A program made the translations under genes and the position numbers. A DNA stretch of 64,000 nt, from assembly GCF_050613145.1 (NCBI RefSeq), contig NZ_CP192507.1:2604001-2668000 (forward strand), read 5' to 3'. The stretch's first letter is position 1. Every line of letters starts with the position of its first letter. The DNA is from Lysinibacillus_B sp050613145 (GTDB taxonomy: Bacteria > Bacillota > Bacilli > Bacillales_A > Planococcaceae). Under the pieces are notes generated by a model, which saw only the letters and a list, made by a program, of their open reading frames with translations, did not search any database and was not told where the DNA came from. This document shows, piece by piece, positions 16,033 to 24,099 of this stretch.

Positions 16033-17033
16033 TGTTTAGACACCCCTTTTCTGGCTAAGTAAATAAAGAAAGGACCACCAATAAATGCGGTCATTACACC
16101 AATCGGTACTTCCTGTGGAATAATTAAAAATCTCGCTGTAATATCGGCGGCTAATAATAAGGATGAGCCAAGCAATGCCGCAAAAGGAATCGTCCATCGA
16201 TAATCATTGCCTACTAAACCCTTTGCTATATGAGGAACAATAAGTCCAACGAATCCAATGGAGCCCACGATTGCTACAGAACCACCAGCTAATACAATAA
16301 TTAATAATCCCATGAAAACTTTTAACATTCCGACATTTTGACCAAGACTTTTTGCTACATCGTCTCCTGAACTAAAAATATTCATGGCTTTTCCGATGAA
16401 TAAACTTAAAGTAAGAGCTATTAATAATATTGGTAATACAGATAAAAGCATCTCCATATCTCTTCCTGCAACAGAGCCAGCAAGCCAAAATAAGACCGTT
16501 TGAAAGGACTGCTCATCAATCACTAATAAGCCTTGTGTAAAGGAGATAAATAAGGCCGATAATGCTGTACCCGCTAAAATGACTTTAATTGGTGTGAGAC
16601 CGCCTCTCCCGAAGCTACTTAAGAAAAATACGGCTACCCCTGCAATACCAGCACCGAGAAAAGCAAACCACATATAGTGTGTTAACGATTGAATATTAAA
16701 CCAAGTAATGGCTACGACAATAAAAAAAATAGCGCCTGCGTTTACGCCAAGTAAGTCTGGCGCGGCTAGAGGATTTCTTGTTAATGTTTGAATTAAAATG
16801 CCCGCAATGGCCAAGTTCATACCGATGATTAAGGCAATGACAGCTCTTGTTAGCCTACTCGTTGCAATAATTAAATGCTCTGTATTGTTCGGGTCATAAT
16901 CCGTCATTACATCCCACGCCGTTTTAAATGAAATAGAAGTTTGCCCCATAGCTAAGCTACAATAAAACAAAGCAACCACTACCCCTAAAAGTCCTATTAG
17001 ACCTACAGTTTTAGAAAATGATGTTTGTAACAT
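16029..17033 (-). CDS. FecCD-family siderophore permease (first subunit)
   Basis: The 334-residue polytopic protein has SRLTRAVIALIIGMNLAIAG, NPLAAPDLLGVNAGAIF and SIGFVGLIVPHIAKGLVG, each paralogous to the second subunit. ATG 17033 follows GAGGATC. It is the first permease after the binding-protein gene (67-nt gap, no terminator), and translation of the second subunit is coupled through a four-base overlap. Confidence 0.92.
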   Translation of the reverse strand: MLQTSFSKTVGLIGLLGVVVALFYCSLAMGQTSISFKTAWDVMTDYDPNNTEHLIIATSRLTRAVIALIIGMNLAIAGILIQTLTRNPLAAPDLLGVNAGAIFFIVVAITWFNIQSLTHYMWFAFLGAGIAGVAVFFLSSFGRGGLTPIKVILAGTALSALFISFTQGLLVIDEQSFQTVLFWLAGSVAGRDMEMLLSVLPILLIALTLSLFIGKAMNIFSSGDDVAKSLGQNVGMLKVFMGLLIIVLAGGSVAIVGSIGFVGLIVPHIAKGLVGNDYRWTIPFAALLGSSLLLAADITARFLIIPQEVPIGVMTAFIGGPFFIYLARKGVSKQ

Positions 17034-17100
17034 AATAGATCCTCTTCTTCTATAGAAAAAGAGGAATACTAAATGATTCCCCTTTTCCTCTATTTTCTAT

Positions 17101-18075
17101 TTACTGTTCAATTTTAAAGTGTGAGTAAATATCATCTAACATTAAGTGTGCAGCTTGTAAACCGCCTGCCATGTTCCAAGCTACTTCATCCACTGTGTAT
17201 ACTTGGTTGTTTTTCACTGCGTCTAAGTTTTGGTATAACGGATGTGCTGTCCATTCCTCATGTGTCTTTTTGACAGCTTCATTATCCTCCATGAATTGGA
17301 AAATAACATCTGCATTCATTTGTGGAATACCTTCTTTATCTGTCAGCTTAACAATTTCTAAATTTTCACCTTGTAAATCTTTAGGTCCGTTAAAGTCAAG
17401 CTCCGTCAAAATTGATCCAGCAAAACCAGTCACATAAATTCGTGCATGATCTTCACGGTAATTAAGAACGGCCGTGCTAAGTGGCCAATTTTCAGTTGAA
17501 GCGATTTTTTCTTTAAAGTCAGCTACACGAGCTTCCCAATCAGCAATTAAAGAATCAGCTTTTTCTTCTTCTCCTAAAGCTTGACCAATTAACGTTGTTG
17601 TTTCTTTAAAATCATAGATTGTTGTATTGACAATTGTTGGAGCAATTTGAGATAGTTGCTCATAAATTTCTTCATGGCGAATTTGAGTAGCAATAATTAA
17701 ATCTGGTTTTAATGCCGCAATCTCTTCAAGGTTCGGCTGCGTTTCTTGCCCTACAAATGGCACATCTTTCAGTTCTTCTTTTATGTACTCATACATTGGT
17801 ACTTGTACCCATGATTCCACCACACCAACTGGCTTCACATCAAACTCTAAAATTGTATCTGTGGCGCCTTGATAAAGCGTAACGACACGTTGAGGTTTCC
17901 CTTCAATTGTTGTTGTACCAAGAGCATGTGTTACTTCACGTGTTGTTGATTCTTCTGAAGCTTCCTCTGTGCTTGTATCATTCGAAGCTTCATCTTTAGT
18001 CGTTTCTCCACACGCCGCAAGCACCATTACAGTTGCCAAAAGCATGAAGAAAAACAGTGAAAATTTGTTTTTCAT
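17101..18075 (-). CDS. Iron-siderophore-binding lipoprotein
   Basis: The protein has 324 residues. The lipoprotein signal MKNKFSLFFFMLLATVMVLAACGE has an AAC lipobox, so the mature protein is anchored through Cys. Then comes a Thr/Ser/Glu-rich linker and a FecB-type fold with RVVTLYQGATDTILEF, PNLEEIAALKPDLIIAT and a final AWNMAGGLQAAHLMLDDI. It captures ferric siderophores outside the membrane. I use ATG 18075; the upstream extension to 18123 would translate the Fur box. The operon order is binding protein, two permeases, ATPase, reductase. The siderophore class is not readable, though the FhuF partner favours hydroxamate or a related type. Confidence 0.92.
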   Translation of the reverse strand: MKNKFSLFFFMLLATVMVLAACGETTKDEASNDTSTEEASEESTTREVTHALGTTTIEGKPQRVVTLYQGATDTILEFDVKPVGVVESWVQVPMYEYIKEELKDVPFVGQETQPNLEEIAALKPDLIIATQIRHEEIYEQLSQIAPTIVNTTIYDFKETTTLIGQALGEEEKADSLIADWEARVADFKEKIASTENWPLSTAVLNYREDHARIYVTGFAGSILTELDFNGPKDLQGENLEIVKLTDKEGIPQMNADVIFQFMEDNEAVKKTHEEWTAHPLYQNLDAVKNNQVYTVDEVAWNMAGGLQAAHLMLDDIYSHFKIEQ

Positions 18076-18099
18076 TGTTTGTAGACCCCTTCTCTTTAT

Positions 18100-18118
18100 A
18101 ATGAAAATGATTATCATT
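18100..18118 (-). promoter_or_regulatory. Fur box of the siderophore uptake operon
   Basis: AATGAAAATGATTATCATT is a close match to the GATAATGATTATCATTATC-type Fur box. It lies 25 bp before the binding-protein start. It predicts iron repression of the five-gene operon. Confidence 0.85.
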
Positions 18119-18475
18119 AACAATTAAGAGTTTATTATATATAACTACTGAATGCAATCCCTAATTGAAATTTATTTTCAATTAGGCTACACGTAATCCT
18201 CGTCTACCTAGAATCATTTTTCTAAAATAGAGTAAACATCATTATTTTCCTAAAGAATTTATAAACATTAAGCTATTATCAAAAAGATGGAGAGTACAAA
18301 GATGTTATTGAGGCTATGTAATAAATGTATTTTCAACTAATAATCCATATCAATAACGATAAAAATCTGCTCCCCCTATTTTGTAGGAAAAGCAGATTTT
18401 CATTTATAACATATGCTTATTAATTGGAATAGAAAGGAGTCTTATTTTTGAATAGCCCAAGTTGTATATAATTTT
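18119..18475. other. Intergenic region between the siderophore operon and a small membrane gene
   Basis: The DNA is AT-rich, without a convincing frame. The only clear element is the hairpin at 18362-18400. The 240 bp upstream of the Fur box show nothing recognisable. Confidence 0.5.
18361..18400. terminator. Bidirectional terminator
   Basis: AAAATCTGCT pairs with AGCAGATTTT around a 19-nt loop, with a flanking A-run and T-run. It probably ends the minus-strand membrane-protein gene (18476-18883). Confidence 0.75.
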
Positions 18476-18883
18476 TCATACAACTCGACCTTTCAATCTA
18501 AAATACAGCGCTATATAAATACCTATACAAATACAGGAAAACCATTCCAAAGGCAAATCTGTGATAAAATTCAACCCAAATAACGGCATGATAAATACAA
18601 CATAAAGGGCATATTGAACACTAAAAATCATATCTAACAACATATTCTCCGTTAAAACTGTTTCAAAACTAATTAAAAGTGCTACTAACAAGCTGCTAAT
18701 GGCACCCATTACACAAAAATTACGTACCCATTTTTTGTTCATCATTATAACGACACTAATATATATACATGTTGTTACGAAGCCCATAAAGGTCGGTTCT
18801 ATATCTGGATATTTAAGCCCTGACCAAAAATTTAAACAAAGTGTTAACGATAAGGTAACAATGAATATAATTACTTGAACCAT
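18476..18883 (-). CDS. Four-helix membrane protein, probable target of the adjacent XRE regulator
   Basis: The 135-residue protein has about four or five hydrophobic segments (VIIFIVTLSLTLCL, FVTTCIYISVVIMM, AISSLLVALLISF, YALYVVFIMPLFGL, CICIGIYIALYF). ATG 18883 has GGAGG at ideal spacing, so I prefer it to the ATG at 18895. No family is recognised. A GTGTA-N4-TACAC palindrome 25 bp before the start matches the one in front of the XRE gene just upstream on the same strand, so the two genes appear to be one regulatory unit. The gap of about 60 bp contains a hairpin (AATAACCT/AGGTTATT) that surrounds the palindrome. Confidence 0.7.
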   Translation of the reverse strand: MVQVIIFIVTLSLTLCLNFWSGLKYPDIEPTFMGFVTTCIYISVVIMMNKKWVRNFCVMGAISSLLVALLISFETVLTENMLLDMIFSVQYALYVVFIMPLFGLNFITDLPLEWFSCICIGIYIALYFRLKGRVV

Positions 18884-18907
18884 AAATACCTCCAAAATAA
18901 CCTAATA

Positions 18908-18921
18908 GTGTAATTTTACAC
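18908..18921 (-). promoter_or_regulatory. GTGTA-N4-TACAC operator, inner copy
   Basis: GTGTAATTTTACAC is a near-perfect dyad in the 62-bp gap between the XRE gene and the membrane-protein gene. It is enclosed by an AAAATAACCT/AGGTTATTTT hairpin (18894-18935). It shares the GTGTA-N4-TACAC form with 19417-19430. Confidence 0.65.
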
Positions 18922-18945
18922 CATCAGGTTATTTTAGTTAATACT

Positions 18946-19404
18946 CTATTTTATTGTTGTTTTAATTGCTTGCCATTTTTCATATGCTACCGCCTCATCT
19001 AATGTACTCATTAAACGGTAATTTTCATGGTCTAGAATACGATAATGCTTACTTAAGAGATTTTGCTGCAGGCGATGTCCCTCGTATTCCTCAATATTTT
19101 TCCACCATATGTAACCACCCATTGTCTTTTCTTTTGGAATAATAATCACATCATGAGCCGTTAATTCAATCACTTCCATCGGATCGCCGCCCACTCGATT
19201 TTGCAAGATTAAGCTATTGCGAAATAACGCACAAATTGCAATAGTGACGGTCCAATTCGCTACCATGCGTTCTTTTTCAATCTGGACAAGCGTTTTTTTC
19301 GAAATGCCTAATAGTTCAGCCATTTTTTCCTGTGTATAGCCATTTTCTGTCCGAATAAGCTTTAAACTTTCAGAAGCAATCTGAATCAACTGATCTCGAT
19401 CCAT
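18946..19404 (-). CDS. XRE-family transcriptional regulator
   Basis: The 152-residue protein has an N-terminal Cro/CI helix-turn-helix (EKMAELLGISKKTLVQIEKERM, about 24-45). A C-terminal region follows that is not a known sensor domain (VIELTAHDVIIIPKEKTMGGYIWW). ATG 19404 follows GAGGTG by six bases; the GTG three codons upstream would place the ribosome site inside the gene. A GTGTA-N4-TACAC palindrome sits directly downstream of a TATAAT box, overlapping the expected transcription start, so autorepression is likely. A second copy precedes the following gene. Confidence 0.82.
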   Translation of the reverse strand: MDRDQLIQIASESLKLIRTENGYTQEKMAELLGISKKTLVQIEKERMVANWTVTIAICALFRNSLILQNRVGGDPMEVIELTAHDVIIIPKEKTMGGYIWWKNIEEYEGHRLQQNLLSKHYRILDHENYRLMSTLDEAVAYEKWQAIKTTIK

Positions 19405-19416
19405 TTGTAACACCTC

Positions 19417-19430
19417 GTGTATTTTTACAC
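19417..19430 (-). promoter_or_regulatory. GTGTA-N4-TACAC operator before the XRE gene
   Basis: GTGTATTTTTACAC (plus strand) has perfect 5-bp arms. On the minus strand it follows TATAAT within two bases, so it covers the likely start of transcription. It matches the inner copy at 18908. Confidence 0.7.
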
Positions 19431-19606
19431 TTATTATAAATCATTTTGACTCTTTACCCATAAAAAACTTCACAAAACACTTGAGGAAATAGCTACTTGT
19501 TAATGCTCTCTAATAAGCCATTCTGTAATGAAAAGTATTCAACGGAAATACGCTTCCCATTGAATACTCATTCAAAAATGCTGTATAGCGTAATTTCAAG
19601 AAATCT

Positions 19607-21475
19607 CTACCTTTCCAAATCAAACATCCCAAGTTCAATTGCATATTGCTCTCCTGCATTAATATCATACTGAATCATTCGATAGTCATTTAGTAGCTCT
19701 TGAACGATTGCTGGCAATTCATCTTCGTAAACAAACATTTCATCTGTTAGCAAGAAATACTCTCCCCACCTCATCACAGGTACTGTTTTTTGCAGCTCAA
19801 ACATAAGTGCATAATACGGTGTTAGTTCCACATTCAACTGTTCAAGTACAATGGGGCTAATCATATTCGGACTAACGATTGGATTGTCTACTATTTCCGC
19901 TTCAAAATTGCTATAAATAAAATAATCTGTCTCATAAAATACTACATTTTCTTGTTCGCTATCTTCATCAAAGCCTTCGAACACATCTGGCGGCAAATGA
20001 TCACCAAAAAATACGACAGTAACCGGTTTATCCATTGTTTCAATTTCTTCGATAAATTGCTTTGTAGCCATATCTGTATAGTTTAAGCCTTGAACATATG
20101 TTTCAATGCGCGATTTCTCTTGTTCATTTAGCTCATTTAATACTTCAAAATGATTGTTATATTTATTTTCATCATAAGGACTATGATTTTGCATCGTCGT
20201 TAATAAAATAAACAAATTCCCCTCTGTATCCTTACGAACAATATCTAACACTTCCTCATACGCGGATGCATCACTAATATACGTACTATTGTCCAATGTT
20301 TCTTTATAGGAAAGATCCACATTGCCCCCTTCATAAATGAATGAATCGAATCCAAACTGCTCAAACACATCTTTCCTTCTATAAAGGCTTGCATTATACG
20401 AATGAACAGCTATTTTTTGATGAAATAAATTAGTAAAGCTTGGTGCTTCATGTAAATTCGGCACTAATAATGTGTATGGAATGAGTAGCGACGGGTGAAA
20501 AAAATTGGTGCTAAATGCTGTTAACACTTCGTATTCAACATTTGCTGTACCCCCACCGTAATTAGCACCTAATAGTAAGCCTGAAGTCGTTTCATTGAGC
20601 AAAGATCTAATAAAAGGAATGGGGTCATCTGATAGTTCTAATCCAGGTATTCTCAGGGGGTCCGTAAAACTTTCACTTAACACAAAGATTACGGTATGAT
20701 CTTCTAATGTTCCTGTGTCGCAGTTCATTTGTATTGCTTTCTCTTTATATTTTTCAACAATATCGCTTACTGCTTCATAAGAATAGTCTTCAGGAAGCTC
20801 TTCCATTACTTGGATATCTAAATTTTTGATAAACCCCGCTATAGGACCATTCGAGCTATAATCCTCCTTTAAATCCCAATAACTATCTGTAATGCCGAAA
20901 GAAGTAGCGATGACTTTATAAGGGTTATTAGCGTGATTACTATTTAGAAAACTGTAAAATACGAAACATAACAGCAGGGATACGAGAAGCCTCTGCTTCC
21001 CTGTATGGACTGGCTTAGATTTGAAGCGGTTGAGGAGAAAAAAAGCAGCGATTAGCAATAAGATAGCACCGATACTCACAATTATATGCACTTTATTAAT
21101 CATTTGGATAATATGGTTTATTTCGAAGATCATCGTAAAATCACTCGGTAAAAGGGGTTCACTTCTATAATTTAGCTTTAAATAATTGGCAATGGAGAAA
21201 AGAAGCGTTGTACTAAGCAGCAAAAATGAAGCATATGTTTTCCGATTAACGATTACAAGAAATGCTAAATATAAAAAGTACAACAAAATGATATCGAAAA
21301 CATAATTATGCCAATACTGTTGTGTATAATACACTACATCTTGAAACTGAAATTGACATTGAAAATAAATTAAAATACATTGAGCAAGGAATAATATAGC
21401 CATTGTGAAACAACCATTTTTCAGCTTACGCATAAAAGCATATTGTCCACCTAAATATTTCTTACGGTTTATCAT
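19607..21475 (-). CDS. LtaS-like sulfatase-family membrane enzyme (polyglycerolphosphate or phosphoglycerol transferase)
   Basis: The 622-residue protein has five N-terminal membrane segments (about 22-40, 58-77, 82-98, 128-148, 162-177) and a large extracellular sulfatase-type domain. Visible active-site features are the metal ligand in VIFVLSESF (Glu268), the nucleophile Thr310 in GGGTANVEYEVLTAFS and the C-terminal metal-binding VVFFGDHLPPD. LtaS-family enzymes transfer glycerophosphate from phosphatidylglycerol to build lipoteichoic acid, or prime it as YvgJ does. Which role applies cannot be decided. Start ATG 21475 follows AGAGG by seven bases. It appears monocistronic. Confidence 0.88.
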   Translation of the reverse strand: MINRKKYLGGQYAFMRKLKNGCFTMAILFLAQCILIYFQCQFQFQDVVYYTQQYWHNYVFDIILLYFLYLAFLVIVNRKTYASFLLLSTTLLFSIANYLKLNYRSEPLLPSDFTMIFEINHIIQMINKVHIIVSIGAILLLIAAFFLLNRFKSKPVHTGKQRLLVSLLLCFVFYSFLNSNHANNPYKVIATSFGITDSYWDLKEDYSSNGPIAGFIKNLDIQVMEELPEDYSYEAVSDIVEKYKEKAIQMNCDTGTLEDHTVIFVLSESFTDPLRIPGLELSDDPIPFIRSLLNETTSGLLLGANYGGGTANVEYEVLTAFSTNFFHPSLLIPYTLLVPNLHEAPSFTNLFHQKIAVHSYNASLYRRKDVFEQFGFDSFIYEGGNVDLSYKETLDNSTYISDASAYEEVLDIVRKDTEGNLFILLTTMQNHSPYDENKYNNHFEVLNELNEQEKSRIETYVQGLNYTDMATKQFIEEIETMDKPVTVVFFGDHLPPDVFEGFDEDSEQENVVFYETDYFIYSNFEAEIVDNPIVSPNMISPIVLEQLNVELTPYYALMFELQKTVPVMRWGEYFLLTDEMFVYEDELPAIVQELLNDYRMIQYDINAGEQYAIELGMFDLER

Positions 21476-22159
21476 ACTAAAAACCTCTTTACATTTTTTG
21501 TTTTATTTTATTTGAAATTTCAGTTATTACATAGACAATAGTGGAAAATATGAATGTTATATTTTCATAATATCTTTCACCATTTATAAACATAAATTTA
21601 AGAAAAGAGGTTGTAATTACTGTTAGGACATTGTAGTTATATAAGTTCATTTTAATGTTCTAGCATAACGATTGACTTTAAAAATCAGCCTATTTTTGCT
21701 TATACCGGGGGTTTTGACCGGATGCAGCGGCTTTTTGACCGTTTACCGTGGGCTTTTGCTCGGATACACGTTTGTTTTGTTTGTGCCGAGTTGTTTTGAC
21801 CGTTTCTGAAAGGCTTTTGCTCGATTTCTTTATGTAACATGATCCAGACATCCACATGATTCATTTTAATGAGCAGGGGTAAACATATTTTCTCTTCCTT
21901 TATAGTAGGTGGTTGCGAAGCATAGGGGTTACAATATGAACGCTACAAATGTCGACAGTTTTAAGATGATTTATATAGTACTTTTCCGGTTCAACAATAA
22001 CTCTAAAAATTTCTCTTTACATCTTTCCACTTTTCGATATAGTATTTTTTATTATCAAACTAAGCATAGCTTTTTCTCCTGTTACATTTTATTTATACAA
22101 AGTCTTTTGTCTCACCTTATCGTAATGGATTAATCTCAAAAGAGAATCGAGGAATCACG
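21476..22159. other. 684-bp intergenic region containing a 21-bp-period array
   Basis: The region lies between the divergent LtaS-like gene and the K+ channel gene. The left 200 bp is AT-rich without features. The centre holds the repeat array described separately. The right 320 bp has only AT-rich sequence, and the 74-codon frame there is not convincing. I looked for a c-di-AMP (ydaO) riboswitch before the K+ channel gene and found no match. Confidence 0.5.
21694..21835. repeat. Degenerate tandem array, 21-bp period, TTTTG-headed units
   Basis: There are seven consecutive units, each starting TTTTG. Starts are at 21694, 21712, 21733, 21754, 21775, 21794 and 21815 (lengths 18, 21, 21, 21, 19, 21, 21). 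Examples are TTTTGACCG and TTTTGCTCG followed by variable 12-base tails. It is non-coding in all frames. The same period recurs at 32482-32607 with a TTTTACGCG head. Confidence 0.75.
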
Positions 22160-23473
22160 ATGGCGAAAAAACCGACACTGATTTTAATGGCCAGCTTTGC
22201 AGGATTGATTTTATTAGGAGCCTGTTTATTGAAGCTTCCGTTTGCGACTACCGCGCCTATTTCATGGGTTGATACATTCTTTACAGCAACATCTGCCGTT
22301 TGTGTAACGGGGCTTGTCGTCATGGATACAGCAGATAGCTTTACTATGTTCGGTGAAATAGTGATACTTACACTCATTCAGCTTGGCGGGCTTGGGTTTA
22401 TGACCGTCTCTTCTTTTTTATTATTGTTTTTTAAGCGGAGAATTTCCTTAAAAGATAAGCTTATTTTGCAGGAGTCTTTTAATGCCTACTCCATCGAGCA
22501 AGCGTTATATTTATTAAAGCGGATTGTCATGTATACACTCATCATTGAGTTGATTGGTGCCGTTATTTTAGCAATTCGTTTTTCATTTGATATGCCGGTT
22601 ACAAAAGCAATTTATTATGGTATTTTTCATGCTATTTCTATGTTCAACAATGCGGGCTTTGACCTATTTGGCGGTTTTTCGAGCTTAACAAGTTACCAAA
22701 ATGATATTGTAGTCGTTTTTACAGTCTGTTCGCTTATTTTATTTGGCGGACTTGGCTTTATTGTCATTGACGAGCTACGCCACTTTCGAAAAGGAAAGCG
22801 TCTTTCTTTATACAGCAAAGTCATTTTATCTATGACGGCTTTTCTTGTAATTGGCGGAACAATAGCGGTTTGGTTTTTTGAAACAAGACATGGTGGTGCC
22901 CTTGTCAATGCGACATTGAAAGAGCAATTTTTAGGGGCTTTCTTTCACAGTGTAACCCCTCGGACAGCCGGAGCAAATACATTACCAATGAATGAGCTAA
23001 CTATTCCAACTTTACTCATGACGATTGTTTTTATGTTTATTGGCGGTGGTTCTGGTTCTACTGCAGGGGGAGTAAAAATCGCGACAATCACGCTGCTCGG
23101 TGCAGTTATTTGGAGTCAATTACGTGGTTCAACTGAAACGGTATTATGGAAACGGACCATTTCCAATACGCTTGTTCTAAGAGCTTTTACGCTCGTTAGC
23201 TGTAGCGCTCTGTGGGTTTTTTTAACTACGATTGTACTCGCTATGACAACGAAGGGCTATACGATGATGACCTATTTGTTTGAAGCAACAAGTGCCTTTG
23301 GAACAGTGGGACTATCGCTTGGTCTGACACCTATGTTGTCTCCAGCAAGTGATATCATGATTATGCTGACGATGTTTCTTGGAAGACTCGGTACCTTGAC
23401 GATTTTATATGTACTGCTCGCCCGTCCAGCGAATCGATTCCGCTATCCAAATGAGGATTTGATGATCGGTTAG
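22160..23473 (+). CDS. ktrB: KtrB/TrkH-type potassium uptake channel subunit
   Basis: The 437-residue protein has the four-fold MPM architecture of the SKT superfamily. Selectivity-filter loops are visible at TSAVCVTGLVV (about 44-54), in NNAGFDLFG, at TPRTAGANT and in ATSAFGTVGLSLGLTP. The gated intramembrane loop GGGSGSTAGGVK is in the third repeat. It transports K+ (often with Na+) across the membrane with a cytosolic KtrA ring. No ktrA gene is adjacent, so the partner must be elsewhere. ATG 22160 follows GAGGAATC. It is monocistronic. Confidence 0.93.
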   Translation: MAKKPTLILMASFAGLILLGACLLKLPFATTAPISWVDTFFTATSAVCVTGLVVMDTADSFTMFGEIVILTLIQLGGLGFMTVSSFLLLFFKRRISLKDKLILQESFNAYSIEQALYLLKRIVMYTLIIELIGAVILAIRFSFDMPVTKAIYYGIFHAISMFNNAGFDLFGGFSSLTSYQNDIVVVFTVCSLILFGGLGFIVIDELRHFRKGKRLSLYSKVILSMTAFLVIGGTIAVWFFETRHGGALVNATLKEQFLGAFFHSVTPRTAGANTLPMNELTIPTLLMTIVFMFIGGGSGSTAGGVKIATITLLGAVIWSQLRGSTETVLWKRTISNTLVLRAFTLVSCSALWVFLTTIVLAMTTKGYTMMTYLFEATSAFGTVGLSLGLTPMLSPASDIMIMLTMFLGRLGTLTILYVLLARPANRFRYPNEDLMIG

Positions 23474-23540
23474 TGTAGTAACCTACGTGTTGTCATATTT
23501 TTAAATAACGTAACTAGTATTGTTGCAAACTGATAGCTGC

Positions 23541-23834
23541 TTACTCTTTGAATGCTAAACCATTCTCCTGTAAAGCAGCTTTCAGTTTAGGTAACGAAGA
23601 TGGACCTATACCGTGTAATTGCAAAATCTCTTTTTCACTATATTTGGATAGCTCTTGCAAGGATGTAATCTCATTCAATTGCAACGCTCGTCTTGCTGGT
23701 GCCGCAAGTAACGCAAGAAAGCCTGTGGTAGGTTTTCGCTCCTTTTCACAAGTCGGACAGGTTGGACAATCCGAGCTTTTATAATACACATGTCCCTTAT
23801 TACATATTATTTTACTCTTTTCTGAAGTGACCAT
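23541..23834 (-). CDS. Zinc-ribbon plus helix-hairpin-helix (RNA polymerase alpha-CTD-like) protein
   Basis: The product has 97 residues. The N-terminal half has Cys residues arranged as a small metal-binding site (ICNKGHVYY, SDCPTCPTCEKE). The C-terminal half (about 45-95) has the alpha-CTD-like helix-hairpin-helix TSLQELSKYSEKEILQLHGIGPSSLPKLKAAL. Proteins of this type are annotated as RNA-polymerase-alpha-CTD-like and their role is unknown; nucleic-acid binding is likely. The start is ATG 23834 with GGAAGGTGG upstream. The longer frame from 23858 contains that ribosome site. Confidence 0.72.
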   Translation of the reverse strand: MVTSEKSKIICNKGHVYYKSSDCPTCPTCEKERKPTTGFLALLAAPARRALQLNEITSLQELSKYSEKEILQLHGIGPSSLPKLKAALQENGLAFKE

Positions 23835-24099
23835 TTTAACAATCCACCTTCCTTTCATTCAAATATAGCATAGCCATTTCTCCTAGAACTTTTCATTATT
23901 ATACTATTCCATAATTTTTAACATAGAGTATCAACACTTTACACTTAGCTGTTTTTAACTAGGTATCTTTACCATTTATTTTAGAAATATATAGACAAAA
24001 AACACTACCTATGACCTATCATTCTTTTTTCTTATTCCTTTTTTTACTTTATATGTGTATATTAGTAACGTTGTTAAAATTTATGATTGGAGAGAAGCA

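Noticed and set aside
21909..22133. 74-codon frame and a possible c-di-AMP riboswitch before the K+ channel gene
   Set aside because: The frame is AT-driven with no ribosome site. I could not match the conserved ydaO-type riboswitch blocks in the region.
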